Shown one piece after another: positions 24,872 through 33,332 of a stretch of 43,060 nt of DNA. The DNA is from Oscillospiraceae bacterium (GTDB lineage: Bacteria; Bacillota; Clostridia; UBA1381): the NCBI GenBank assembly GCA_022508725.1, contig JAFLUR010000001.1:1-43060 (forward strand). The letters are read 5' to 3'. Within the stretch, counting starts at the first letter, position 1; every line of letters starts with the position of its first letter. The notes below the pieces were generated by a model. The model saw only the letters and a list, made by a program, of their open reading frames with translations. It was not told the origin of the DNA and did no database searches. Made by a program: the position numbers and the translations under genes.

Positions 24872-25022
24872 TAGGAAACACTGATGTAAAGGTAATCAAA
24901 AAATAATTTACGAAAAAATATACGCTATTCCCGGTTGCATGAGCGACCGGTAAAACGGAGTTTTACGACCGGTCCCGGTTGCCAAATTATTTTTTGATAT
25001 TGATTTATTCAGTATTTCCCTT
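24872..25022. mobile_element. MITE-like element, family B, copy 1
   Basis: A 151-bp element between the secreted EWK protein and the deacetylase. The left end GGAAACACTGATG and the right end (inverse GGAAATACTGAATAAATC) share a terminal pattern, and both arms reach TCAAAAAATAATTT. The core has GTAAAAC-gga-GTTTTAC (24950-24966) inside CGACCGG/CCGGTC arms. TTA flanks both sides (24871-24873 and 25021-25023), a possible three-base target duplication. Bases 24886-24935 match element B3 at the window end over 40 identical positions. Confidence 0.8.
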
Positions 25023-25116
25023 ATATGCTGCCCAAAACCGGAGGAATAAATACGGCAGATAAATTTCGATGCAAATTCCGTTTTAAATAAATATTTTGGA
25101 GATGGATTTTAATACT

Positions 25117-26040
25117 ATGAAAAAGACTATATCAAAAAGTATAACAATTTTTATCCTTTTATTTTCATTAACGATCCCGCAAGTTTCGGCGGCATCCGGA
25201 TTATTGATTCCCGTAGCGGGCTATTCTTCGCTCACAAACGACAGCAAAGATAAATATTACGCGATAATACGATATTATTCATCCCTGCGCGTTCCGGGAA
25301 TTATGTACCACAAAATAACATCCGACCCGAATGAATGGTCTGTATATTCGATATCTCCGCAAACGTTGCGTGAAGATTTTCAGACAATGAAAAATTTGGG
25401 CTATACTCCCATAACTCTTTCGGAATATGCCGAAATATTGTACGGCTACAGCTGTTTGAGTAATAACACCGCAGACATAGACTATCTGTACAATCTTGTT
25501 ACGGCTCATCCAAAGCCTATTTTGATAACTGCGGATGACGGTTATCTGGGAATTTATACAGATTTCATGCCCTTATTAAAAGAATTCGGATTTAAAGCCA
25601 ATTTTATGATATACGGAGAGGTCGTTGACTCAAATCATCCGGAATATGTTTCATGGGAACAAATTACCGAAATGCAGCAGTCAGGGCTTGTTGAGTTTGG
25701 AAATCACACCTATTCGCTTCATAATTATCCCAACTCGGATCTTATCGGGCTTTATTTTTCACAGCCCGAATTTTGCAAAAATGATATTGAATTGAACAGA
25801 GCAAAGCTTGAAGCGGCGACAGGCGTACCGTGTACAACATTCGCTTATCCATATGGTATAAGGAATACCTTTTCAAGTGCGATAATAGATCAATGCGGAT
25901 ATACAAAAATATTGAATACCGATTACAGAACCAATATTATAGGCAGCGGAATTTATAATATAGCGCGCGTAAATCGTGATAACACCACAACATCTCAGGC
26001 TTTCTTTGCGAGATTATCCTCTCTTAAAGCGACGGTATAG
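25117..26040 (+). CDS. Secreted polysaccharide deacetylase (CE4/NodB family)
   Basis: A 307-residue exported enzyme with a signal peptide ending near VSAAS (about residue 26). The NodB domain has metal motif 1 as TADDGY (138-143), with Ala in place of the usual Phe of TFDDG but both Asp kept. Motif 2 is HTYSLH (197-202). GIMYHKI (61-67) and FAYPYG later in the domain are also typical. It should remove acetyl groups from a cell-wall or environmental polysaccharide. The start at ATG 25117 gives a clean signal peptide, but the GGAG at 25098-25101 is about 15 bases away. An ATG at 25102 or TTG at 25096 is possible. It is flanked on both sides by inverted family B elements. Confidence 0.88.
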   Translation: MKKTISKSITIFILLFSLTIPQVSAASGLLIPVAGYSSLTNDSKDKYYAIIRYYSSLRVPGIMYHKITSDPNEWSVYSISPQTLREDFQTMKNLGYTPITLSEYAEILYGYSCLSNNTADIDYLYNLVTAHPKPILITADDGYLGIYTDFMPLLKEFGFKANFMIYGEVVDSNHPEYVSWEQITEMQQSGLVEFGNHTYSLHNYPNSDLIGLYFSQPEFCKNDIELNRAKLEAATGVPCTTFAYPYGIRNTFSSAIIDQCGYTKILNTDYRTNIIGSGIYNIARVNRDNTTTSQAFFARLSSLKATV

Positions 26041-26041
26041 C

Positions 26042-26210
26042 TAAGGAAATACTGAATAAATCAATATCAAAAAATAATTCAGCCATCTGCCCGGGTTGGT
26101 CGTAAAACTATGTTTTACTGCTCACCCATGCTGCCCGGGTTGGTCGTAAAACTATGTTTTACTGCTCACCCATGCTGCCCGAGCCGGTCGTAAAACTATG
26201 TTTTACTGCT
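26042..26210. mobile_element. Family B element, copy 2, inverted, one end missing, core expanded
   Basis: It starts 26042 with AAGGAAATACTGAATAAATC, the exact inverse of the right arm of copy 1 over about 36 bases. The core word GGTCGTAAAAC...GTTTTAC follows, but the opposite terminal arm of copy 1 is absent. Instead the core repeats (26089-26210) and then a terminator. Orientation is opposite to copy 1, so the deacetylase gene lies between two inverted arms. Confidence 0.75.
26089..26210 (+). repeat. 44-bp tandem repeat, 2.8 units
   Basis: Units start at 26089, 26133 and 26177. The first two are identical 44-mers and the third is a 34-base partial unit with three changes near its start. Each holds GTAAAAC and GTTTTAC around a TAT loop, so the transcript would carry three equal hairpins. 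The unit is the core of family B in inverted orientation. Tandem direct repeats without spacers rule out CRISPR. Confidence 0.9.
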
Positions 26211-26226
26211 ATAAAAACGCACAAAT

Positions 26227-26257
26227 AAAACTCTTGAAATCGAATTTCAAGAGTTTT
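26227..26257. terminator. Bidirectional terminator between the deacetylase and small SLH gene
   Basis: AAAACTCTTGAAAT (26227-26240) and its perfect inverse (26244-26257) enclose a three-base loop, with T-rich sequence after it on both strands. The two flanking genes converge here. Confidence 0.92.
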
Positions 26258-26296
26258 TGCCGTTTATACGGTTTAAAATAATCTTCCCGCTTTCTT

Positions 26297-26890
26297 TTAT
26301 TTTCCGATATCATATAAGCGCACGATCGTAACTATCGCCTGTTCCTTTGTATATCTGCTTTTCGGGGCAAATATGCCGTCGGACATACCGTTCATTACAC
26401 CGCAGCTGTACATTTTATATACATATGACCTTGCCCATTCCGAAATATTCGCATCATCGTCAAACACAAAGCCTGTGGATGTGCCGCTTATATCCATGAA
26501 CATTGCAATTCTTGCGAGTATTGTCGCCGCCTCTTCGCGGGTTATACTATCATTCGGCGCAAAATATTTCTCGGATTTACCGTTCACTATACCCATTGTA
26601 TGCAGCGCATTGACCGCCTTAGAATCGGTATCTTTGAATACTCCCGAGGATATTTTGGTATCTATCCCCCATTTTAAAAGCATATTATATACTATTTCGC
26701 AAAAATCGCCTCGTGTTATATATTCCGTATATCCCGACTGCATACCGCTGTCTAAAAATCCCTCATTGATCGCTGTTTTTATATATTTGGAAGACCATTC
26801 CGACGACTCCGAAACGGCATATACAGACTGAGTATACGGTCTGGCTGTGAAAATCATAACAGCCGTCAACAATATAAAAGCATACCTCAA
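26297..26890 (-). CDS. Small secreted SLH-domain protein
   Basis: A 198-residue protein. The start is TTG (26888-26890) with GGGAGG eight bases upstream; a signal peptide follows (RYAFILLTAVMIFTA, cleavage after VYA). Upstream in-frame Met codons reach into a terminator hairpin and are rejected. The mature part holds about two and a half SLH-like units: residues near 40-85, ALHTMGIVNGKSEKYFAPND with ITREEAATILAR, and MYSCGVMNGMSDGIFAPKS with YTKEQA. SLH units bind pyruvylated wall polymers. There is no other domain, so it may be a small anchor or an S-layer accessory. Confidence 0.85.
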   Translation of the reverse strand: MRYAFILLTAVMIFTARPYTQSVYAVSESSEWSSKYIKTAINEGFLDSGMQSGYTEYITRGDFCEIVYNMLLKWGIDTKISSGVFKDTDSKAVNALHTMGIVNGKSEKYFAPNDSITREEAATILARIAMFMDISGTSTGFVFDDDANISEWARSYVYKMYSCGVMNGMSDGIFAPKSRYTKEQAIVTIVRLYDIGK

Positions 26891-26984
26891 ATATATACCT
26901 CCCTGCTTAATTATCTTGTTATCCGATAAAATATTTAACTTGCAGCCGGCACCGCGCATATTACGGATCACAAGGTAAAAATGC

Positions 26985-27013
26985 AAGACCATTCTTTTTT
27001 AAAGAATGGTCTT
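26985..27013 (-). terminator. Terminator of the sugar-binding lipoprotein gene
   Basis: AAGACCATTCTTT (26985-26997) and AAAGAATGGTCTT (27001-27013) form a perfect 13-bp hairpin. On the reverse strand it is followed by GCATTTTTACC. It lies 22 bases after the stop of the binding-protein gene. Confidence 0.9.
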
Positions 27014-27035
27014 ACAAATTTAAACTCCAAAAAAA

Positions 27036-28535
27036 TTATTTAAGCGCATTATAAGCGTCATTAATTTCTTTAATGTATTCATCGCCGCCCTGGCTTCTCC
27101 ATTTTTCGATTTCTTTCTTATAAGCAGCCTCATCGATCTTACCTACGATAAACTTAGTGTTGGCAGACGAAATAATTTCATCAAGCTGAGGACCTTTCAT
27201 TGAATAGGTATCGGATACCAAAGGCTCTGCCGGATTGGATACGATATATTTCTCGTTATCCTTCATTACAATATCGGCTTTCTCGGCAACATCCGTCGAA
27301 TATCTCTTTTTGAGCTGAGTCTCAATGATACCCGTTGCAACCTGGTTAAGGTCCGCATACTCTTTACCGATAGAAGTATCCTCCGAAATTTTTGCAAATC
27401 CGTCCTCTTCTATTTCATAGTGTCTGCCCTTGATACCGAAGTTCATAAGGTTCAAAGCTTCCTGATCATTCATCTTATCCATCTTATCAAGGATAAAATC
27501 AAGATCCGACTCCTGCGGAACAGCGGGTTTCGGGAATACATAAAATCCCTTCCAACCGGATGTGGGAAGAGTTCTTGCTTCCGAACCGGCATCTCTCTTT
27601 ACATAGCCTATAACGCCAACCTTAGCTTTGGGTGTGCTCTTAGCCATATTCTCGGCAATTCTTCTTGAACGGTCGGCAACGTCGATAATTACGCCGGCTC
27701 TTGAAGAAAGGAACTGCTCATCCCATTTAGCGCCGTCATATGTCGCAAAATCCTGATTGATAAGCTCTTCTTCATAAAGAGTTCTGAGGAATTTCAAGCA
27801 TTCAAAATATTCGTCAAACATAAAGTCGGGCTGCAAAGTACCGTCTTCAGCCTCGCCCCACTTGTTGGGCGCTCCGAACCAAACAACCATAGCGTCAAGA
27901 GTTGTTGATGCTGTTGTCATTATCATTCCGAAGGTATCCGCCTGTCCGTTGCCGTCGGGATCCTTTTCCTTAAACGCTTTCAGAACCTCATGGAACTCAT
28001 CCATTGTTTCCGGCATACTCATACCGAGAGTTTCAAGCCAGTCCTCTCTGATACACATACCGCTTCTTCCGAGAGTTCTTGCTCTGTAAAGACCGTATAT
28101 TTTACCGTCGATGGAAGTATTGTTCAAAACAACGTCATTTGCCTGTGAAAGATTGGGATATTTTGCGGAATCCTTAATTTTGTCCGTAATATCCCAGAAA
28201 GTGCCTCCGCGGGCATTCTGAATAATACTTGCCGTCTTGGTTTCCACGAGCATTACCATGGGATATTCACCCGAACCCATAGTCGCGGTAACCTTTTCAC
28301 CGTATCCGCTTGCCGGGATAAAGCTGATCTGAAGTCTTGTTCCGAGATACTGCTCAAGAGCCTCAAGAACGGGACTGTCCTCCGATGCGGGCTCCGGCTG
28401 AGCCGCTGAAGTCATAATTGTAATGACGGGATCGTCGGGATCTATGGATCCTTTGCCTCCTTTGCACGCCGTAAGACCTGTTGTGAGAAGCGCCACAGCA
28501 CAGCCCACCGTTAAAATACGCTTTAACTTTGTCAT
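27036..28535 (-). CDS. ABC transporter substrate-binding lipoprotein (LplA-like)
   Basis: A 499-residue extracellular binding protein. The lipobox LTAC puts the lipid-bearing Cys at residue 24, after a short signal. The rest is a family 1 type solute-binding fold for oligosaccharides, similar to LplA/YtcQ partners of LplB/LplC permeases. The ATG (28533-28535) has GGAGGTAGGAAGA upstream. It follows the two permease genes but has its own strong promoter and terminator. Separate, higher expression of the binding protein is therefore likely, as is common for importers. With the GH105 gene in the cluster, the ligand is probably a pectin or rhamnogalacturonan oligosaccharide; this is inferred from context. 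Confidence 0.92.
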   Translation of the reverse strand: MTKLKRILTVGCAVALLTTGLTACKGGKGSIDPDDPVITIMTSAAQPEPASEDSPVLEALEQYLGTRLQISFIPASGYGEKVTATMGSGEYPMVMLVETKTASIIQNARGGTFWDITDKIKDSAKYPNLSQANDVVLNNTSIDGKIYGLYRARTLGRSGMCIREDWLETLGMSMPETMDEFHEVLKAFKEKDPDGNGQADTFGMIMTTASTTLDAMVVWFGAPNKWGEAEDGTLQPDFMFDEYFECLKFLRTLYEEELINQDFATYDGAKWDEQFLSSRAGVIIDVADRSRRIAENMAKSTPKAKVGVIGYVKRDAGSEARTLPTSGWKGFYVFPKPAVPQESDLDFILDKMDKMNDQEALNLMNFGIKGRHYEIEEDGFAKISEDTSIGKEYADLNQVATGIIETQLKKRYSTDVAEKADIVMKDNEKYIVSNPAEPLVSDTYSMKGPQLDEIISSANTKFIVGKIDEAAYKKEIEKWRSQGGDEYIKEINDAYNALK

Positions 28536-28669
28536 TCTTCCTACCTCCTAATAATAAAAACAAATTCATTTAAAATGTCGCACATAAAATCAATTTACTT
28601 ACCGTGCATTTCTATATTGGTATCACGCAAACGCACATACACCGACATTTTATGGATAGCCTTAAGTAC

Positions 28670-28698
28670 ATTATACAATATTTTCATATAAAATGCAA
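28670..28698 (-). promoter_or_regulatory. Promoter of the binding-protein gene
   Basis: Reverse strand: -35 TTGCAT (28693-28698), 17-base spacer, -10 TATAAT (28670-28675). The leader of about 130 bases contains AAAATGTCG (28644-28652 region) and its inverse CGACATTTT near 28574-28582, which could close a long stem. Confidence 0.82.
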
Positions 28699-28726
28699 GT
28701 ATTTTTGCAAAAATACACCAAAAAGA

Positions 28727-29593
28727 TTAACCCTTTATAGCTCCGACCATTACACCTGCCGCGAAGTGCTTCTGCAGGAACGGATATACGCACAAAATAG
28801 GAACGGTACCGACAACGATCATTGCCATTTTGAGTGTTTCCTGAGGAACGAGATCGTCCGGATCCTGAGCGGTCTGCTCAAGCATTACAAGGTTACGGAG
28901 AACCAGCTGGAACGGATATTTCTTTGCATCTTCCAGATAAAGGAGAGCTCCGAAGTAGTTATTCCAGTGACCTACCGCATAGAACAAACCGAAAGTCGCA
29001 AGCATGGGAAGCGAAAGCGGCAAAGCGATCTTCCAGAATATACCCAGATCACTGCATCCGTCGATCGATGCAGCCTCTTCAAGTCCGGCAGGGAGCTGCT
29101 GGAAGAAGTTCTTTACGATGATCATATTATACGCACTTATAGCGCCCGGCAATATAAGTGCCGCATATGAATTATACATACCCAAAGACTTAACAACGAT
29201 GAACAGCGGGATCATACCTCCCGAAAATACCATTGTGAAAAGCACGCAGTTAAGTATAACGTTTCTGCCTTTGATAGGCTTTGCAAGAGCATAAGCCATT
29301 GTTGTTGTAAAGAAAAGGTTTGTGATCGTACCTACCAATGTTATAAATATGGACGAACCCAAGCTTCTCAATACGGTCATGCCGTATTCTCTTCCGAAAA
29401 TTCTTATATAAGCCTCCAGAGTAGGCTCCCGCGGAATTATGAACAGCGGTCTTGTAAGAATTTCATGCTCCGACGCAAACGATGCCGCGATAACGTATAC
29501 GAACGGGATTACCGTTGCGATAGCCGCTGTTGCAAGAAACAGATATATAATTATATCGGCTATAACATCGCCGACAGTTCTTCTTTTTAACAT
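28727..29593 (-). CDS. Carbohydrate ABC transporter permease (LplC/YtcP-like)
   Basis: A 288-residue integral membrane protein with six hydrophobic segments. The EAA-type cytoplasmic loop reads EAASIDGCSDLGIFWKIALP (about 187-206), where the ATPase docks. The N-terminus and length fit MalG/LplC permeases. The ATG (29591-29593) is preceded by GGGGTG and lies 23 bases after the partner permease. No ABC ATPase gene is present; these importers usually share a multitask ATPase (MsmX/UgpC-type) encoded elsewhere. Confidence 0.94.
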   Translation of the reverse strand: MLKRRTVGDVIADIIIYLFLATAAIATVIPFVYVIAASFASEHEILTRPLFIIPREPTLEAYIRIFGREYGMTVLRSLGSSIFITLVGTITNLFFTTTMAYALAKPIKGRNVILNCVLFTMVFSGGMIPLFIVVKSLGMYNSYAALILPGAISAYNMIIVKNFFQQLPAGLEEAASIDGCSDLGIFWKIALPLSLPMLATFGLFYAVGHWNNYFGALLYLEDAKKYPFQLVLRNLVMLEQTAQDPDDLVPQETLKMAMIVVGTVPILCVYPFLQKHFAAGVMVGAIKG

Positions 29594-29616
29594 AATTCAA
29601 ATTCACCCCGACTTTC

Positions 29617-30606
29617 TTAGAACAAGCTTGTTTCGCTGACTTTTTTCGAAATAAAGTTAGCTGTCTGAATACAAGTGATACTTACAAGAGATTTAAACAG
29701 ACCGACTGCCGTCGAATAACCGTAATTACCGTTCACTCTACCCATGTCATACACATATGTATCAAAGGTATTTGTTGACGATCTGTTAAGGTTGTTCTGC
29801 ATAAGCAATATCTGTTCAAAGCCTGTATCGAGCACGGAACCCATTCTCAGAATAAGCATGATTACTATCGTGCTTGAGATAGCGGGGAAGGTGATATATA
29901 CCATCTGCTGGAATCTGTTTGCGCCGTCAACGATAGCCGCCTCATACTGCTCAACGTCAACACCGGCAAGCGCCGCAAGGAATATAATGGTACCCCAGCC
30001 TGTTTCCTTCCAGATCGCCTGGAAAAGGAGTATCCAGTAAAATCCCACCGTATCACCGAGAATATTGTAATCCGAACCGGTAAATTTATTTATTATATCA
30101 TACAGCGCACCGCCGTGATAGCCTGACATTGAAGGCTGTTTCAAAAGCATGAACGAGATAGACGCAATGACAACCCACGATACGAAGTGAGGAACGTATA
30201 TCATCGTCTGGATCGAATTTTTATACCACTGGACCTTAAGCTCATTGAGCAGGAGCGACAGAAGAATAGGCAGCGGGAAGTAAAATATAAGGTTCATACC
30301 CGAAATTATAAGCGTATTCTTCAACAGCATCAAGAAGCTCGAACCGGTAAAGAACGTCCTGAAATGTTCAATGCCGACCCACTTTGATGCGGCAAACGAA
30401 TTTCCCGCATAATAATTTTTAAATGCAATAAGCACACCCCACATAGGCGCAAACTTGAATATAATGAAGTACAATACGCCCGGCAGCACAAGAAGATACA
30501 ACCATCTGTCTTTTATGAGTTTGTTTTTTGTTCTTACACGCATAGCCTTTTTTTCCGCCGGAGAAAGTGTGGGCTTTGCTTGTTTTACTTGTTTTTTTGC
30601 AGCCAT
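29617..30606 (-). CDS. Carbohydrate ABC transporter permease (LplB-like)
   Basis: A 329-residue integral membrane protein with a basic N-terminal tail and six hydrophobic helices. The EAA-type loop is YEAAIVDGANRFQQMVYITF (around 218-237). The long N-terminus with KLIKDRWLYLLVLPGVLYF matches LplB rather than MalF. It pairs with the downstream LplC-like permease and the binding lipoprotein. The ATG (30604-30606) has AAGGAGGTCAAATA upstream. A near-consensus promoter lies at 30734-30762, so the permeases can be transcribed apart from the GH105 gene. Confidence 0.94.
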   Translation of the reverse strand: MAAKKQVKQAKPTLSPAEKKAMRVRTKNKLIKDRWLYLLVLPGVLYFIIFKFAPMWGVLIAFKNYYAGNSFAASKWVGIEHFRTFFTGSSFLMLLKNTLIISGMNLIFYFPLPILLSLLLNELKVQWYKNSIQTMIYVPHFVSWVVIASISFMLLKQPSMSGYHGGALYDIINKFTGSDYNILGDTVGFYWILLFQAIWKETGWGTIIFLAALAGVDVEQYEAAIVDGANRFQQMVYITFPAISSTIVIMLILRMGSVLDTGFEQILLMQNNLNRSSTNTFDTYVYDMGRVNGNYGYSTAVGLFKSLVSITCIQTANFISKKVSETSLF

Positions 30607-30733
30607 TATTTGACCTCCTTAATATAAATATTGTCCAATCCCAAGCATAATAAGCTTCCCCTGTCAAAACCGATTTCCGGCTTTTGCCGCGAGGCATCCG
30701 GTCTTATGCCTTAATTGGAAACCCTATATTTAT

Positions 30734-30762
30734 ATTATATTTGATTTTCTTAAATTTTGCAA
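30734..30762 (-). promoter_or_regulatory. Promoter of the LplB-LplC permease genes
   Basis: Reverse strand: -35 TTGCAA (30757-30762), 17-base spacer, -10 TATAAT (30734-30739). Upstream bases 30763-30961 are very A/T-rich, with only weak hairpins and no other feature seen. The transcribed leader is about 120 bases. Confidence 0.8.
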
Positions 30763-30961
30763 TAGAAAATTTCAAATTTTTATTGAAATTATATTATTTT
30801 TTTTATTTTTTTTGTGGAATATAACCAATTTACATTTTTTGCATACAATATATTTACATTTCTGCATTTTTCGTTCTTTTTTTCTGTTGATATTTTAAAC
30901 ATAATTTACATAAAACATACAGACTGTTTTTGTATACATTGACTATTCACATTCAACAAAA

Positions 30962-33115
30962 TCATTTGCTCAAAAAATCCTCAAGTCTTATCACTTCAAT
31001 GCCGGCGAGCATAACTATACCGGTTCCGTGAGTATCGTTCAAATTCCAGCCGAGTTCATATTTGTAATAGTCCGGAATAAACGCAAATTCCGAACCGCGG
31101 CATACTCCGTAAACATTTCCGTCCGCATCGACCGATGTCTTTGTGATCGCCTCCCAGCCCTTATATATCGCTTTTACATATTTCTCCGGCTCTTTAAGCC
31201 ATCCGAAACGCACGCCTCTTGAAAATGCGTATATAAACATACTTGTGCATGATGTTTCGGGATACGACTCGTGATCGTTAAGCACCTGATGCCACATACC
31301 CTCGTTATCCTGAAGCTTGAGATAGCCCTCGCAGAGAGTGTTGAGCATTTCGATAAGGCCCGCACGCTTGGGGTGATTTTCGGGAAGCACCTCCAAAAGC
31401 TCCGTCATGGAAAATACTACCCAGCCGTTTCCTCTTCCCCACGGCACATTCGTCTTTGTATCATATTTGAAATCATACACATGGCTCATTATATTTTCTT
31501 CCGGAATAAAAAGACGCTCTTTAAATCCGAAGAATTGATTTGCCGCATCATCCGCATATTTTTGATCGCCGGTAAACTTATAATATCTTGACAGGAACGG
31601 AACGCTCATATACAGGTCATCCGCCCACATGGTCATATTATGGAAGCTGTGCATCTGATCCTTGCGGTAGAAACAGCCGTCGGGCAGTCTGCTCTGCTTG
31701 TTTGAAATATAATCGCCCACATAGTCGGCTATTTCCTTTACATTATCTATCTTGAGATATTTGTTTGCCTCAAGCAGCGCCGACGCAAACGAACCGCAGT
31801 CATCAAGGCTGTCTATGCTTGTCAGCAGATTATGTATGCTTGTCGCGCCGCCGTATTGCTCTTTATCCCAGAGCGCGTATTCAAGCGTATCACAGCAAAG
31901 CTGCATATGATCCTGTATATACTGCTTTATATCCTCCGAGCCGATGACCATGGCCGCGTGAAGAAGTCCGTAGATCGTCACGCCGAGAGGATAGCTCCAT
32001 CTGCCGAACAATGTGTTCTCATTGTACGGACGAACGAATGTATCGGGCGCGTCGATCCTCCAGTATTTCTTATCATCCGCTCCCACAACATGAAGCATAT
32101 CGAACGCCTTATCCCATTCAAAATCATAGCTCTGCGGGAATGTTCCTATATATATATACTTATCATCGGTACCCTTTACGCCGACGGGATTTGAAAATTC
32201 AACTCCGTCACATTCAAAGGATGAATAACCCCAGTCATCGCTTTCGCAGAATGATTTTATCGCTATGTCATGATTTCCGAAAGAAAGTCTGACCTTGAAG
32301 CTTTCCTCCTTATCGGCGGTGAACACTTCTTTTTTGTCGATATAAACGATGCATTTTCCTTTGGGCGCGATTTTAAATGTATATTCCGCCTCGCCGCGCC
32401 CGGTGAAAAATCCTTTTGTCCGGGCTACCGCATACTCGCCGCTTTTGTTTCCGAACATACGCGCCATTTGGCATTTTTTGCTTTCCTCTGCCGACCATTG
32501 TGTTTGGGGATACCATTTTACGCCGGTTTCGGACTCTTTAAGCGACAAATCGGTTTTGGGAATCACGTCGCCGGAGACCGGTCCGGTATACAAAAAGCCT
32601 TCCTGACCCTCTCTTTCGGCTGTGGGCATAAGGAAATAAAAATCCCATTTTCCTATCCACGTTCCGAAATGACCTCCGAATCCGGCTTTTGTCTTTTGGA
32701 ATTTCACAACGATATTATTCCAACCCGCGTTAAGAGGCAAATCAACGCGCACCCCGTTTTCGCTGTAGCGTTCCTTGAAAATATCCGACTTATACGCGAT
32801 TTCATCGTTTACATATATAGTCATCGGTCCGAAGCAGTTTACCGTTATGCCGAGCGCGCCCTTTCCCTTTGAATAAAACTTGGACCATGCCCATACGCAG
32901 TCCTTATCCTTTGCCTCCGGGTATATCTCATTCCAGTCAACCTTGTAACGGTAATCGGTCGTTCTCATAACACCGTGATTGACGAATGCCCTGTAATACA
33001 AGCCGTGTTTTATGTTCTGCCCCATATATCTGTTTGCGAGAGCCGATATGATCGCCTTCGGAGCGGTACCCTCATAAGCGTTGATACTTACCGTATCATC
33101 AAAATAATATCCCAT
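30962..33115 (-). CDS. GH105-type unsaturated glycuronyl hydrolase with N-terminal beta domains
   Basis: A 717-residue protein without a signal peptide, so cytoplasmic. The C-terminal half (about 340-715) is an (alpha/alpha)6 barrel of the GH105/YteR-YesR type. It includes RWSYPLGVTIYGLL, MTMWADDLYMSVPFL with the catalytic-region Asp, WGRGNGWV and DTHGTGIVMLAGIEV. These enzymes hydrate and release the unsaturated uronate made by pectate or rhamnogalacturonan lyases. The N-terminal half holds two beta-sandwich regions like GH2 or PA14-type carbohydrate modules (APKGKCIVYIDKKEV). The ATG (33113-33115) has AGGAGGG upstream. Context with the Lpl-type importer points to rhamnogalacturonan or related oligosaccharides. 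Confidence 0.9.
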   Translation of the reverse strand: MGYYFDDTVSINAYEGTAPKAIISALANRYMGQNIKHGLYYRAFVNHGVMRTTDYRYKVDWNEIYPEAKDKDCVWAWSKFYSKGKGALGITVNCFGPMTIYVNDEIAYKSDIFKERYSENGVRVDLPLNAGWNNIVVKFQKTKAGFGGHFGTWIGKWDFYFLMPTAEREGQEGFLYTGPVSGDVIPKTDLSLKESETGVKWYPQTQWSAEESKKCQMARMFGNKSGEYAVARTKGFFTGRGEAEYTFKIAPKGKCIVYIDKKEVFTADKEESFKVRLSFGNHDIAIKSFCESDDWGYSSFECDGVEFSNPVGVKGTDDKYIYIGTFPQSYDFEWDKAFDMLHVVGADDKKYWRIDAPDTFVRPYNENTLFGRWSYPLGVTIYGLLHAAMVIGSEDIKQYIQDHMQLCCDTLEYALWDKEQYGGATSIHNLLTSIDSLDDCGSFASALLEANKYLKIDNVKEIADYVGDYISNKQSRLPDGCFYRKDQMHSFHNMTMWADDLYMSVPFLSRYYKFTGDQKYADDAANQFFGFKERLFIPEENIMSHVYDFKYDTKTNVPWGRGNGWVVFSMTELLEVLPENHPKRAGLIEMLNTLCEGYLKLQDNEGMWHQVLNDHESYPETSCTSMFIYAFSRGVRFGWLKEPEKYVKAIYKGWEAITKTSVDADGNVYGVCRGSEFAFIPDYYKYELGWNLNDTHGTGIVMLAGIEVIRLEDFLSK

Positions 33116-33261
33116 ATAAATTCCCTCCTGTTTTGTAATATCGGTATTTGTCGGAAACATTTATTCCAAAATCTTGTTTTTGCCGATCTCTATATTGTAA
33201 ATTATGAATAAATCACACAAAAAATTCACCGTTTCTTTGTTTATTTTTTGGCAAATTTCAC

Positions 33262-33301
33262 ATATAACAAGACTATCCCATACTGCAAAAGTATGGGATA
33301 G
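33262..33301 (-). terminator. Terminator after the C-terminal-SLH protein gene
   Basis: CTATCCCATAC (33273-33283 plus-strand reading) and its inverse (33291-33301) form an 11-bp stem with a seven-base loop. On the reverse strand it is followed by TCTTGTTATA. It ends the two-gene SLH operon before GH105. Confidence 0.88.
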
Positions 33302-33332
33302 CTGTATAATAAATACATGACCGTGATTATGA

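Noticed and set aside
26089..26210. Possible CRISPR-like array
   Set aside because: The units are contiguous 44-mers without unique spacers, and no cas genes are present. It is a tandem duplication.
26891..26992. N-terminal extension of the small SLH protein
   Set aside because: The first codon falls in a terminator hairpin and the extension lacks a signal peptide. The TTG at 26888-26890 has a strong ribosome site and a proper signal peptide.
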